A stretch of 64,000 nt of DNA from Suillus spraguei. Taxonomy: Eukaryota; Basidiomycota; Agaricomycetes; Boletales; Suillaceae. The translations under genes were made by a program, and so were the position numbers. This document shows, one piece after another, positions 12,263 through 23,926 of this stretch. The notes beneath the pieces are model-generated. The model was not told the DNA's origin. It did not search any database and saw only the letters and a program-made list of their open reading frames with translations. The stretch spans positions 186,001-250,000 of the forward strand of contig JABCPU010000018.1 of the NCBI GenBank assembly GCA_016800925.1, read 5' to 3'. Position 1 is the stretch's first letter. Every line of letters starts with the position of its first letter.

Positions 12263-13094
12263 AAATCCTCAACAATCCACCTTACAGTTTCTTCGTCTTC
12301 TTCTTCTTCTTTGACTTCTGTTTGTCGGAGCGGGGTCTTCTTCTTTCTGTCAGGACAATTATGAATGCAATGTCCTGTCTTCTTGCATCCGAAGCATTGT
12401 CCTTTCTTCATGCATTCGGATCTCTCCGTATCGGAGATACGATCTACGACCATTGCATTGGAGTCACGATTAGGGATGTAACGTGCATTTCCATAGTTCT
12501 TCTTCTTCTGTTGTGGAGCATGACGTGTCCTCATGGCTTGGAGACGATGATGGGAGTTGTCAATGGAAACGCATTGCAGCACAACGTCTCGGAATACTTC
12601 TGAGACATCTCCTAATGCGAAAAGCTTTGTAAGGATGCCCCAATTCAGGCCATCTTGGAAGAATTGGATCTTTGTTGCATTGTCGGTGATATGAGCCTTG
12701 GCTGCAAGGCCTCGAAGTCGGCAATGTAAGTGTGAAGATCTCCGCTTCCTTGTTTGAGGTCCCTGAGTTTTGTGAGTGCGGTTCCTTTGGTGTCCACTGG
12801 GTCGAAGGCTTCTTTAAAGCTTTTCATAAAATCCACCATTGTTCCATAACCAACTTTTTGTCCAGAGGTGTCAGTTGATTGAGCATGGTCAAGGAATTGC
12901 TCTTTCCAGGATTTGGCATTCCTTTCAGTCATAAAGGATGTTATGAAAATGATCTTCTGCTTGTCGGTAGTGTAAAGCTTTTCGTTGATATCGAAGTGAA
13001 GATTACATGACTGGATAAATTCGCGAGAATTGTCGCGATCTCCATCAAAAGCGGTTGGCTGACCAATTTTATATTCAAAATCTTTGGTCATCAT
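12259..13094 (-). pseudogene. Gypsy gag (capsid and nucleocapsid), one frameshift
   Basis: Gag packages the element RNA. The start at 13094 (MMTKDFEYKIGQPTAFDGD) opens a capsid-like domain with the retrotransposon-gag features WKEQFLDHAQ and FMKSFKEAFDP. Near 12703 one base is missing or extra; the frame then continues to QCFGCKKTGHCIHNCP, a CCHC knuckle (about 12370-12415), and stops at 12259. The protease frame overlaps the last few bases of gag in another frame, so a programmed frameshift between gag and pol is possible but not shown. Confidence 0.85.
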
Positions 13095-13288
13095 TTTGGC
13101 GATTCGTCTGGTGAGTTATACTTTCTCGGTGCCTACATGCGCTGTCTTGCTGTCCGTTAGGGCTTGTCTTCTGTCAGAGGGCTTCTCTTGACAATCTAGC
13201 GTACGCGTACGCTAATCTGCTTATCAAAGCAATCAGGGTTCAGGGTCGAAGACAAATAGTCGACGATTTGGTATGGACTTTAATCTTT

Positions 13289-13763
13289 TGTTACAAACTG
13301 GGGTGGCGTCACCAGCGACAGTGAAAAGACACAGCCGGTCTGCTGGGATGTTCTTACAATGTCCAAAAGAGGACAAGGTGAAAGTACAAGGAACCATTCC
13401 AAGTATGATCAAGGGTTTGGCCTCAAAGACAAGTCTAAGAGGTTCTGCGAGAATAGAGACTAAGGCTAAGGAGTGCTTAGACTTAGAGACGATTCAAGAC
13501 GACTTAGGTTGGAGACCTAAGCGAAGAAGATTCCAGGTAAAACCCAGTAAGATTAAAGTAAAGAATCTACTACAAGTACAGCATGCTTAAATAGACCAAT
13601 ATGTGCGCACGGACCAAGAGAGGCTTGGGAAAGTAAGTGCGTATCTAAATAAGGAAGGCAACTATAGTACGGATGCGTTGAGCATATGAATCAGAGTCAT
13701 ATGACATGATGTACAAGTAAGGAAACAAAGAGAAAATGAATAGGGGCACGTACAACTGTAACA
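13289..13763 (-). repeat. 5' LTR of the gypsy element
   Basis: This 475-bp copy matches 5552-6027. The right target duplication CAGCG follows at 13764-13768. I do not recognise a tRNA primer-binding site in the sequence inside the LTR border (13288 downward). Confidence 0.93.
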
Positions 13764-14572
13764 CAGCGGTTAGCTAGTGAGAGCAAGAACAAAAGTGACT
13801 CCTGTGAAACAAATAAAGTACTACTACCCACGGTGTGGTAGCGGTAGTTCTGTATGAGTGAGGAAGTTGATGAAAGAGGTAGTGACCCAGCGAGATCACT
13901 GGCCATGGTCCGGTTATGAGTAGTGAAGTCAAGAGGAGCATGATACTTAGAGCGGTTAAGTTACTGGTGGTTAAACCAATGAGCGATGTTTGAATGGAGA
14001 ATAGTTCAAAGCAAATGGATTGAGACTAGCGAGTGTTCAGATACTAAGTCCAAGTGATGGGATGTAATGGGAAGTAATGGTAAGGTATGTATGTTGAGTC
14101 CTTTTAACATATTCAAGCGCATACAATATTATTAGGCAAGTCCAGTAGCAAGAAAGAAAATAAACAGGGTATTAACTAAGAGGCGCACAGCATGCAGCGG
14201 CCCCTTGAGACACAAGGTAAATCCTGCTGTAGATTTAGTAACAGTGGAAGCAAAGTAACTACGCACCAATGGATCTAGATGGATTTGGATGGGACATGAG
14301 GGCATTGGCACAAGGATCCGGTAAGGGTTTGTGGAAGAAGTACAGTTCTGCTTTAGCGGAGCGAAAAGGCTATATACTCGCTATAAGGGAATTCTTTGGT
14401 TGCCACTGCAGATGGTAACAAGACAATTGTCAAAAACGGGGGTTTGACTGTCAACATGACTTTGCTCACTACAGCGGGAAGGCAGTCTCAAATGTATTCC
14501 TTACTGGCTCAGGATGCACAGGCAGCATTTCAAGACCTGCAGCCCACGTTGATTGATGGTACACATGAATGA

Positions 14573-15011
14573 ATTTGTTTTGCTGATGAACCACATATTT
14601 GACACCCAAACATTGAGTCCCAGGAATTGTCCGGGTCAGCCCATGTCGGAGTTTGAATTTCTTATCCATCCATCAGTGACTCATATCATCACCTCTTCAC
14701 CATCTGTCACTTTGATTGCCAGCATCACACTCTTGCATTAGCTATGCCTTGTAACTCCTGCATCCACATCTGGTACTCTGAATACTGGAAATCACTGGCA
14801 ACCCATGAAGCTGAACCTTCAAGATATTTCTTGTACTTTGAATATGGCTGCATCATGCATCCATTCATGTATCTCTCAATACCAGATGGAGGCTGCTAAC
14901 AACCCTCCCTCTTCTGCCCGGATCATGTACTTTAAAGCTGGGCTGCAATGGGAGATCAATGTAAGTGACTGATGACTGGATGACCAGATGACCAGCTGAC
15001 TTTGGTGGGCA
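14573..15011 (+). other. Stretch without a recognisable gene
   Basis: It lies between the KDZ transposase stop and the next ORF. Only short frames are present and no repeat or RNA is recognised. It may be the 3' non-coding part of the KDZ element or the upstream exons of the ORF at 15012. Confidence 0.4.
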
Positions 15012-15554
15012 ATGCTGATATTTCCAACAGACATTTGTTACACCACTCCTGCAGTACTCAGCTGCAAGAACATTGTTTCTGTTGTTCCAAGCCTGGTCAC
15101 TCATATCCTGACATTGTATCCCATGCTCACCTGGAACACTGTTCCATATGACATCTTTGCATCCCACCTATGTCAGTTTGATGATATTGCAGCTCTGGGA
15201 CATCTGTCCTGGATTATTCCCAGCTATGATACTCCATGGTGGATGGGACACACCACAATTCCGAATGACTCATGGCAATGGGGTCAAATCATGAGGTCCT
15301 GTGTCGCTCACTACCAGCATTGGATGGAAAATGGAGTTGGAGATGATGGCTTGGTTCTTCCCAAGGAGGTAAATGACTCATCAGGCCCATCAGTGATGGG
15401 ACTTAAGATGATTTGAGCATGCCTGGTAGCATTGATGGAGGAGCAAAATGAGGGTATCCATGAGAAGATGGCAGAGGTGAAGATGTACACTGACATGCTA
15501 CAGAGATTGAAGAGAGGCAGGGGAGTGGAGTCCTCTTCACTGTGTTCAGAATAG
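15012..15554 (+). pseudogene. Hypothetical ORF with one internal TGA, inside the KDZ element
   Basis: The frame runs from 15012 to TAG 15552-15554 with a single stop TGA at 15414-15416. The first part is rich in Trp, Tyr and His (TWNTVPYDIF, DTPWWMGHTTIPND, HYQHWMENG). The part after the stop (MEEQNEGIHEKMAEVKMYTD, LQRLKRGRG) looks like a coiled coil with a basic end. I do not recognise the family. It has the same orientation as the KDZ transposase, 440 bp downstream, and faces the TET/JBP gene, so it may be transposon cargo. The start is arbitrary because upstream exons may exist. Confidence 0.35.
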
Positions 15555-15599
15555 AGAGGTCTTCATTTCATACATGATGTAAAATTTATATTCCGTCTA

Positions 15600-17050
15600 A
15601 ATTATTGTCTTGACTCCCAAATATTTAGTTCTGGATTTCAAGTTCTGAATGTAGAGTCCTAAATCCCGAATGCCGAGTGGCAAATGCCCAAGTGCTGAGA
15701 TACTCAGAGTTTGGGACTCAATTAATGGGACTTGACTTCCAAATGCCGAGTGCCAAGTGCTGGGTGCCAGGTGCAGAGTCCTGAAACTAGAAACTCTTGA
15801 TTCAAGACAAAACAGATATCTACCAAGCATGTGTGGAGCAAAGTTTTTTCATTGCCTCACATTTTTCTGAGTGCCAAGTGCCGAATCTTGAGTACCAAAC
15901 CCCAAACCCCAAAATTGTGGACTACCAGATTTCAGGGTTTGGGGTTTGGCACTCAAGATTTGAGATGAAATAGATATCTACCAAAAATGTGTGGATCAAA
16001 GTTTTTTCTTTGTCTCACATTTTTCTGAGTCCCGAGTGAAGAAGCCCGAGTGCCGAACCCCAAAACTGTGGCCTACTGGATTTTGGGGTTTGGGGTTTGG
16101 CACTAAAAATGTGTGGATCCAAGTCTCTTTATTTGTTCTGAGTCCTGAGTCCTGGGTGCCGGGTGCAAAGTCCTGAAAATAGACACTCAAGATTCCAGAC
16201 GACAATGATACCTACCAAAAATGTGTGGATTAAAATCTTTTTATTGCCCCATATGTGTCTGAGTCCCATGTGCAGAATCCTGAGTACCAAACTGCACCCT
16301 GACGTTGTGGACTACTGGAGTTCGGAGTTCAGGGTTCGGCACTTAAAATGTGTGGATCAATATCTTTCACATTGTTATGAGTCCCGAGTGCCAGGTGCCA
16401 GGGTTTGGGGTTCGGCACTCAAAGTGTGTGAATCAATATCTTTGTATTGCCTCACATTGTTCTGAGTGCTGAGTCCCAAGTGCTGGGTGCCAGGGTTTGG
16501 GGTTTGGCACTTAAAATGTGTGGATTAATATCTTTCATATTGTAATGAGTCCTGAGTCCCGAGTGCTGGCTGCCAGGGCTCGGGGTTCAGCACTTAAAAT
16601 GTGTGAATCAATATCTTTGTATTGCCTCTGAGTCCTGAGTGCTGGGTGCTGGGGTTTGGGGTTCGGCACTCAAAATGTGTGGATCAAAGTCTCTTCATTG
16701 CCTCAAATTGTTCTGAGTCCCGAGTGCTGTGTGCCGGGTGCACAGTCACAAAACTAAAAACTTGAGATTCAAGATGAAAAGATATTTACCAAAAATGTGT
16801 GGATCAATGTTTTTTCATTGCCTCACATTTTGCTGAGTCCTGAGTGTCGAACCTGAGTTCTGACTATTGAGTGCTGAATTCCGAATATTGAGTCCCAAAT
16901 TTCGAGTATTGAGTCCTGAGTGCCAAGATACTCAGAGTTCGGGACTCAATTCATGGAACTCGACTTCCGAATGCCAAGTGCCAAGTGCCAAATATTGTGT
17001 ATTGAGTTCCAGATATCGAGTACATTGAATATTGAGTTCCGGAAATGTTG
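15600..17050. repeat. Imperfect satellite with the core AATGTGTGGATCAA
   Basis: About ten copies of AATGTGTGGATCAA(A/T) followed by TCTTTNNATTGCCTCAC recur at roughly 15828, 15987, 16107, 16219, 16345, 16424, 16516, 16598, 16674 and 16795. Between them are variable blocks built from GAGTCCCGAGTGCC, GGGTTTGGGGTTTGGCAC and its complement. Spacing varies from 76 to 159 bp. Complementary blocks within a unit could fold into hairpins. Short reading frames here are artefacts of the repeat. Confidence 0.75.
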
Positions 17051-17453
17051 ATGCTCTAATTGGTACATGGTATTTGTGTGTTGCTACTAACATGGGTAAC
17101 TACTCTTTCTACTTCTTTGATCTTTCACAGCATGGTTAGTATGCAGCCATTGACCATAGCCCATCCACATGAGGGAACCCCAGCATAAATGTGAACAGAA
17201 TCTCTCATATACCATGCCCAAGCAATCCGATCCCCTTCCACTCCATGAACCCCATGTCTGACAATCCTTCCAGAAAACGCAATCATACAGCCGGAATCAT
17301 ACCTGAACTCCAGCTGAAGGCTTGGCATACTCATCCAAGCATTAGAATAGTTCCCCATGGTGGTGAGAATATTGAAGCATTCAGGAATGGATAAATGGTC
17401 TTGATGATTGGGGGTTTCCCGATTGGAAATGATGGAGAGGGTGTTAAACATGG

Positions 17454-18416
17454 TGTAACGAACATATTGGCGCTGGGCTTAAAACCCCATATTTTGACAC
17501 CCGTCTCATGTCTACAGGAGTTACCACTAGTCCATGGCCTTCTTACCCCTCTAGCAGTAACCGGCAGCATCCCACGCTTACCGCACACCGTACCGACTGC
17601 CGCACCATGTTCCATGAACTGATGTCCTTCCATGTCCTTGCCGCGTCCGCATAGCTCCATTTGGTGCGTAGTTTGTTTCCTGTTCGTTATCACTGATTCC
17701 ACGGCAAGCGTTATTACATGTTGCCTCATGCCGCAGCGCCTTGTGCTATGTTTACTTACGGCGGTTACTACACTCCAGCGCTACTGATCTCGCCTTGAGT
17801 ATTCCGAGTACATACGAATTAGGATATAAGCACCGCATACCCCACACGATAGAGCACCTGATTTTACACCATCGCATGTACTATAGGTCAGGATTATTGT
17901 CCAGCTCTGGATCAACCCAGTAGTGGACATAGTCTTTAAAATTCCCTTATCGCTCGTTAATACATCACGCTCGTTCTCCGTTACCACTGGCATACCGCTG
18001 GACTTTTGATTGTTACTTTTGACTGAACTTCTCACGCTCCGCTACTTTACCACTGAAAGTACTGCAGACTTTACTGTTTCTTTGCACCGCTCGCAACCTT
18101 ACCGCTACCACTGAGACCACCGCTCGACATCGCTCGCTAGATGCAACTGTTACTGACCTTATCTCGACGACGGTAGCACCGCAGTGCACGACGCAAGTTC
18201 AGGCGGTATCATCGCTGACCGCGGCAACTTACCGCTGACTCAGACGCTTGTTTCGCAAATAAGTTAGACTCAAACTTGACCATACTAAATAGGCATCCCC
18301 CTTTAGGGTCGAACGCTCTTGTTCTTACAAGTGAAGCAGACTAGACGGAGCGCAAGACTAACATACTAGTTTAGGCAGCGGTTTATCTACAGCCCAAGCT
18401 AGGTTGTATCTTTACA
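17454..18416 (+). repeat. Solo LTR, family C
   Basis: The 963-bp copy begins TGTAACGAACATATTGG and ends TGTATCTTTACA. The 4-bp duplication ATGG flanks it (17450-17453 and 18417-18420). It is nearly the reverse complement of 22180-23148. It inserted exactly at the left end of the family-D LTR that starts at 18421. Confidence 0.85.
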
Positions 18417-18420
18417 ATGG

Positions 18421-19305
18421 TGTAGCGAACAAAGTCACGCTGACCATGAAAGTGCTGTTTTACACAAGTTTCTCATTACTGCCTACAGCGGCTACCGAGA
18501 AAACCCCTATAGCAAGCATTACCCCTTTTTGCTTCGCTGGTACCATTTTCGCTCCATGGATCCTTGCCCCTTACCAAATCTCGCTACTGATGTCCTCCTG
18601 TCCCTTCCATTTCTGTCTAAGATCCATTGATGTGTAGCATATTCATTTCCACTGTTACTAAAGCTACGGCAAGACTTACCTTACCTTCCATGACACCACT
18701 TGCTCGCTGCATGCCTCTTAGCTAAATATCTCTATCTCGCTACCATTCTCGCTATGTATTCCGGCTGTTCACAGTACATGTTAAAAAGGACTCTTTGCAC
18801 ATTCCGGTACTTTTACTTTTCCCTCTATGGTACACATGGTACTTAGGAATTGTCACCACTACTGTCTCTAATGGAATAAAGTCTTTTGCCGAAGTCACTT
18901 TCTCTTAAGTATTGTTTTACTGCTGCATGCACCACCGCTCTTTACTGCTTTCCCACACTTCACCACTGTTTTACCGCCAGTTTCCCACGCCTTACCGCAG
19001 TTTTACCGCATGCACTACCGCAGTTTTACCACTCACACTACCGCTACTTTACCGCTATCTTCCCGCACTCTACCACTACTTTACTGCTACTTTCCCATGG
19101 AGCAGAGGTCACCACTAGCATCTCGCTACCTCTGACGGCAGTCTTGCACCACAGGTTGGGCATTATTGAACTATATTAACTTAGCATTCCCTTTAGGGTC
19201 GAATGCTCTTGCTTTGCAAGTGAAGCAGACTAGACAGAGCGCAAGACTCGCATACTAGTTTAGGCCATAGTTCATCTACAGCCCAGGCTAGATTGTATCT
19301 TTACA
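18421..19305 (+). repeat. Solo LTR, family D
   Basis: The copy starts TGTAGCGAACAAAGTCACGC, like family B, but ends GATTGTATCTTTACA, like family C. A related copy lies at 30794-31725. Its flanks are ATGG (left) and ACAG (right), so a clean target duplication is not seen. It interrupts the TET/JBP frame just upstream of the metal-binding motif. Confidence 0.75.
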
Positions 19306-20207
19306 ACAGATGCCCAGTACTGCAGGGTCTCTGGCATCTGTGGCAGTTCCTTGCTCACTTGCCTTATCTCCGAGGTTTGACAAGGCTCGTAACCCTGCAA
19401 AGTACTGCTGAGGATGCATGACCCTGAGTGCCGCCGATGCGATGGCTGCCGGCCTTGCAATAGCTTTGAGGATATTCTTGGAGGAAGGTCCCTTCAATGA
19501 TGCAGATACCTCCAGATCAGACAGATTCTATGGGATTGGTGAATTTGACTGCAGAAATCACCATCTCATCAGATCCTACCTTGTGTCCCTGTTGAAACCA
19601 TGCCAGAGATAAATTGATGCATCTGGGAGTTGACCCAACATTTTCATTTTCCGAGCCCTGTTTGAACCATTCTTGATTATATTGCCAATTGCCATCAGCC
19701 TTTACACTTTTTTCGAGGCTTGGACCCAGCAAATTGGTGGCCGCCCTAATTTCCTTCTGTAGGTACCATTTGATATTCAATATCCATTGAGTAACAATCT
19801 ACATTACGCACCTGGGTGGTCTTGGTCAGGGTGTCCGGGAGGTACCATGCAATGATGGTACCAGAAGCATCGAGAATTGTGGCAGGTTTGTCCACCAACT
19901 TTGTGCCCTCATGGCCAGAAGGACACCTCTCAAGCAACTTCTCCTCCTTCTCGCCATTATGCCCAGTGTTCTTTGGGGATATCAATTTGCTATATCTTGC
20001 AATATCAATCTGCATCTTAACTGTCATGAAGGAATTTGAATGATCAAACAAATTTTCAACATCTGCAGGAAGACCCACTGGGATTTTTATATGCCTTTAT
20101 GAGTACATCAGCCAAGCGATCACACGCCATCACCAGATCAGTGTCCAGGTTCGGAGAAGGTATAACTGGGTCTCCTCCAGTCTTCTCTTCATTGAATTTC
20201 TGTTCAG

Positions 20208-21164
20208 TGAAACAAAGAAACTAGCGCTGGCCTAAGTATAAGCGCAGCGTTAATCCTACTAAAGGTGCGAGTGAGATGTTTGACCCAAGAGGACTGCAGA
20301 TAGAAGCAATTCCTTCAAAGTTAGTGCGAAGGAAACAATGAAGTACTAATATGGCAATGAGGATTCCAACTTCCAAGGTTAGTGGCAGTAGCGGTATATC
20401 GGCGGTACTAGCGCAGTGTCAGCAGTACACATGCAGTAATGATAGGTGCAATGGTTAGCTAGCGAGAGCAAGAACAAAGTTACTTGGGCGAGATGAAAAT
20501 GTTGTAACTACCAGCAGTGCGGCAGCGGCAACTTCCGTACGAGCGGGAACGCAGATGAGAGAGAAAACAACCCAGTGAGATCACTGGCCGCGGACTGGTT
20601 ACGAGTAGCAAAGTCAAAAGTCACGCAGTACTTTGAGCAGTAAAGTTACTGGTGGTTAAATCAATGAGCGAAGTTCGAACAGAGAAGAGTTCTAAGGCAA
20701 ATAGATTGCGACTAGCGAGCATTTCAGATACTATGTCCTAGTGAAGGGATGTAACAGGAAGTAAAAGTAACAGTATGTATGTTCAGTCCTTTTTAACATA
20801 TGTGAGCGCGTACGAGATAGCTATGCGAGTCCGGTAGCGAAAAAGAAAATAAACGGGGTACTTAATTATGAGGCGCACAGCGTGCAGCGTCCCCTTGAGA
20901 TGTAAGGTAAATCCTGCCGTAGGTTTAGTAATGGCGGAAGCAAGGTAACTATGCACCAATGGATTCTAGACGGAATAGGACAGGACATGAGGGCATCAGC
21001 GCGAGGATCTGGTAAGGGTTCATGGGAGAAGAACGGTTCCACCTTTGTGGAGCGAAAAGGCTATTTCATTGCTATAATGAAGTTCATTGGCTGCCACCGC
21101 AGACGTTAACGAGACACTTGTCGAAAACAGGGTTTTGATGGTCAGCGTGACTTTTCTCGCTACA
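20208..21164 (-). repeat. Solo LTR, family B (first of two abutting copies)
   Basis: This 957-bp uninterrupted copy reads TGAAACAAAGAAACTAGCG to CTCGCTACA on the + strand. It is flanked by TCAG on the left (20204-20207) and TCGG on the right (21165-21168), which directly joins the next family-B copy. Confidence 0.88.
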
Positions 21165-21994
21165 TCGGTGAAACAAAGAAACTACTGCTGGCCTAAGTAT
21201 AAGCGCAACGAGAATCCTACTGAAGGTGCGAGTGAGATGTTCAACCCAAGAGGACTGCGATAGAAGCAATTCCTTCTAAGTTAGTGCGAAGGAAATGCGA
21301 AAGGCCTAATATAGAAACAAAGACTTCGACTTCCAAAGTTGGCGGCAGTACTAGCGTGATGCCAGCGGTACCCGCACGGTAAGAGTAGCTGTAGCGGTTA
21401 GCTAGCGAGAGCAAGAACAAAGGAAACTCCTGCGAAACGAATATAATGTCACTACCCGCGGTGCGGTAGCAGTAGTGGTCATGGCAGCTCCATACAAGCG
21501 AAGCAGGCGACAAAAGAGGCGGTGAAAGAGGTAGCGACCCAGTGAGATCACTGGCTGCGGTCCAGTTACAAGTAGCAAAGTCAAAAGTTGTGCAGTACTT
21601 TGAGCGGTTAAGTTACCAGTGGTTAAGTCGATGAGTGAGATTCGAACAGAGAAAGGTTCAAAGGCAAATAGAAATAGATTCCAACTAGTGAGCATTCTGA
21701 TACTAAGTCCAAGTGATGGGATGTAATGGGAAGTAACAGTAATGGTATGTATGATGAGTCCTTTTGACATATCAAAGCGCATACAAGATTATTAGGTGAG
21801 TCCAGTAGTGAGAAAGAAAATAAACAGGGTATTAGTTAAGAGGTGCACAGCATGCAGTGGCCCCTTGAGATGCAAGGTAAATCCTGCCGTAGATTTAGTA
21901 ATGGCAGAAGCAAAGTAACTATGCACCAATGGATCTAGATGGATTTTGACAGGACATGAGGGCATCGGCGCGAGGATCCAGTAAGGGTTCATGG

Positions 21995-23926
21995 TGTAGC
22001 GAGCAAAGTCATGCTGAGTGTCAAACCCCCATTTTTGACAAGCATCTCGTTACCGTCTGCGGCGGCAACCAAAGAATTCCCTTATAGCGAGTATATAGCC
22101 TTTTCGCTCTGCTAAGGTGGAACCGTACTCCTTCCATAGACCCTTACCGGATCCTCGCGCCGATGCCCTCATGTCCCGTTGTAAAGATACAACCTAGCTT
22201 GGGCTGTAGATAAACTACTGCCTAAACTAATATGTGAGTCTTGTGCTCCATCTAGTCTGCTTCACTTGTAAGAACAAGAGTGTTCGACCCTAAAGGGGGA
22301 TGCCTATTAGTATGGTCAAGTTTGAGTCTAACTTATGTGCAAAACAAGTGTTGTGGTCAGTGGTAAGTTGCCGCGGTCAGCGATGATACCACCAGAACTA
22401 GCGTCGTGTGTAGCGGTGCTTCCGTGGTTGAGGTAAGGTCAGTAACAGTTGCATCAAGCGAGCAATGTCGAGCGGTGGTCTCAGCGGTAGCGGTAAGGTT
22501 GTGAGCGGTGCAAGGAAACAGTAAAGAAGTCTGCAGTACTTTCAGCGGTAAAGTAGCGGTGTGTGAGAAGTTGAAGTTCAGTCGAAGTAACAGTCAAAAG
22601 TCCAGTGGTATGCCGGTGGTAACGGAGAACGAGCGTGATGTATTAATGAGCGATAAGGGAACTTTAAAGACTATGTCCACTACTGGGTTGATCCAGAGCT
22701 AGACAATAATCCTGACCTATAGTACGTGCGATGGTGTAAAATCAGGTACTGTATCGTGCGGGGTACGCGGTGCTTATATCCTAAATTGTATGTACTTGGA
22801 ATACTCTAGGCAAGATCAGTAGCGCTGGAGTGTAGTAACCGCCGTAAGTAAACATAGCACGAGGCACTGCGGCATGAGGCAACATGTAATAAGGCTTGCC
22901 GTGGAATCAGTGATAACGAACAGAAAACAAACGATGCACCAAATGGAGCTATGCGGACACGGCAAGGACATGGAAGGACATCGGTACATGGAATGTGGTG
23001 CGGCAGTTGGTATGGTGTGCGGTAAGCGTGGGATGCCGCCAGTACTGCTAAAGGGGTAAGATGGCCATGGACAAGTGGTAACTCCTGTAGACATGAGACG
23101 AGTGTCAAAAAATAGGGTTTTAAGCCCAGCGCCAATATGTTCGTTACACCCTCCAAATCCGTCTAGATCCATTGGTGCATAGTTACTTTGCTTCTGCCAT
23201 CACTAAATCTACGGCAGGATTTACCTTGCATCTCAAGGGGCCGCTGCATGCTGTGCACCTCTTAACTAATACCCTGTTTATTTTCTTTCTCGCTACTGGA
23301 CTCACCTAATAATCTTGTATGCGCTTGAATATGTTAAAAGGACTCATCATACATACCGTTACCATTACTTCCCGTTACATCCCATCACTTGGACTTAGTA
23401 TCAGAACACTCACTAGTTGGAATCTATTTGCCTTTGAACCTTTCTCCGTTTGAATCTCGCTCATCGACTTAACTGCCTGGTAACTTAACCGCTCAAAGTA
23501 CTGCACAACCTTCGACTTCACTACTCATAACCGGACCGCGGCCAGTGATCTCACTGGGTTGCTACCTCTTTCTTCAACTACCTTGCTCATATGGAACTAC
23601 CACTACCACTGCCACACCACAGGTAGTGGTATTATATTTGTTTTGCAGAAGTCACTTTTGTTCTTGCTCTCGCTAGCTAACCACTACAGCTATTCATACC
23701 GTGTGAGTACCACTGACATTGCGCTAGTACCGCCGATATACCATTGCTGCCGCTAACCTCAGAAGTCAGAATCTTCATTTCCTCATTAGTACTTTCTTGA
23801 TTCCTTCGCACTAACTTAGAAGGAATTGCTTCTATTGCAGTCCTCTTGGGTCGAACATATCACTTGCACCTTCAGTAGGATTATCATTGCACTTATACTT
23901 AGGCCAGCGGTAGTTTCTTTGTTTCA
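21995..23926 (+). repeat. Solo LTR, family B, nested in a reverse family-B copy
   Basis: The parts 21995-22179 and 23153-23926 add to 959 bp. It begins TGTAGCGAGCAAAGTC and ends TTCTTTGTTTCA. Flanks are ATGG (left) and ACAG (right), an imperfect match. Together with its host copy it forms a long inverted repeat. Confidence 0.8.
22180..23148 (-). repeat. Solo LTR, family C, nested in family B
   Basis: This 969-bp copy reads TGTAAAGATACAACC to ATGTTCGTTACA, the reverse complement of the copy at 17454-18416. The flanks CCGT (22176-22179) and CCCT (23149-23152) fit a 4-bp duplication with one change. It is the youngest layer of this stack. Confidence 0.83.

Larger units (their letters stand above)
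5552..13763 (-). mobile_element. Full-length chromoviral Ty3/gypsy retrotransposon (defective)
   Basis: Two LTRs of 476 and 475 bp (5552-6027, 13289-13763), nearly identical and framed by TG/CA ends, flank gag, pro, RT, RNase H, integrase, chromodomain and an extra 3' ORF on the minus strand. The 5-bp duplication CAGCG (5547-5551, 13764-13768) shows insertion into a family-B LTR. A family-A solo LTR sits in RT. Gag, pro and pol carry frameshifts, a stop and an RT deletion, so the element cannot move by itself. Only the 3' ORF is open. LTR similarity suggests a fairly recent insertion. Confidence 0.95.
5307..14473 (-). repeat. Solo LTR, family B, split by the gypsy element
   Basis: Two parts, 5307-5551 and 13769-14473, total 950 bp and match the uninterrupted copy at 20208-21164. 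On this strand it starts TGAAATGAAGAAAC and ends TTTGCTCACTACA; family orientation (TGTAGCG first) is minus. A 4-bp duplication GCGG (5303-5306, 14474-14477) flanks it, in the C-terminal coding part of the KDZ transposase. The gypsy element 5552-13763 was inserted later. Confidence 0.85.
1219..14572 (+). pseudogene. KDZ-type transposase with CxC2 cysteine cluster, split by nested LTR elements
   Basis: KDZ (Kyakuja-Dileera-Zisupton) elements are cut-and-paste DNA transposons. The frame opens at ATG 1219, crosses the solo LTR 1287-2033 in register, and continues with WDDFPDNTY, then NDYLRQWLP and a cysteine cluster (CIICNQDGVYKCQDC, CMGCCRSRHH) of the CxC2 type around 2390-2470. Further family motifs are FVMDGNFKAEHL (3255-3290), GCFVPHSMVDFQKGERQ (3500-3550), FYDINCQYN (3670-3700), GQIDGEIMETLWARLN (3850-3895) and WKATKWGDHIRESL (about 5230-5275). 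The frame breaks at 5306 at a family-B LTR and resumes at 14474 with GRQSQMYSLLAQDAQ, ending at TGA 14570-14572. Removing the LTR and one 4-bp GCGG duplication rejoins the frame. Several frame changes between 2230 and 4480 may be introns or decay. The gene is broken. Confidence 0.85.

Noticed and set aside
15895..15950. Telomeric repeat
   Set aside because: CCAAACCCCAAACCCC is present only two to three times inside the satellite unit and is not the TTAGGG type usual for these fungi.
15600..17050. CRISPR-like array
   Set aside because: The repeats are imperfect, spacing is irregular (76-159 bp) and the spacers are themselves repeats; the organism is a fungus.
17454..19305. Full-length retrotransposon made of the neighbouring C and D LTRs
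   Set aside because: The two belong to different families, are separated by only 4 bp and have no internal coding region, primer site or polypurine tract.
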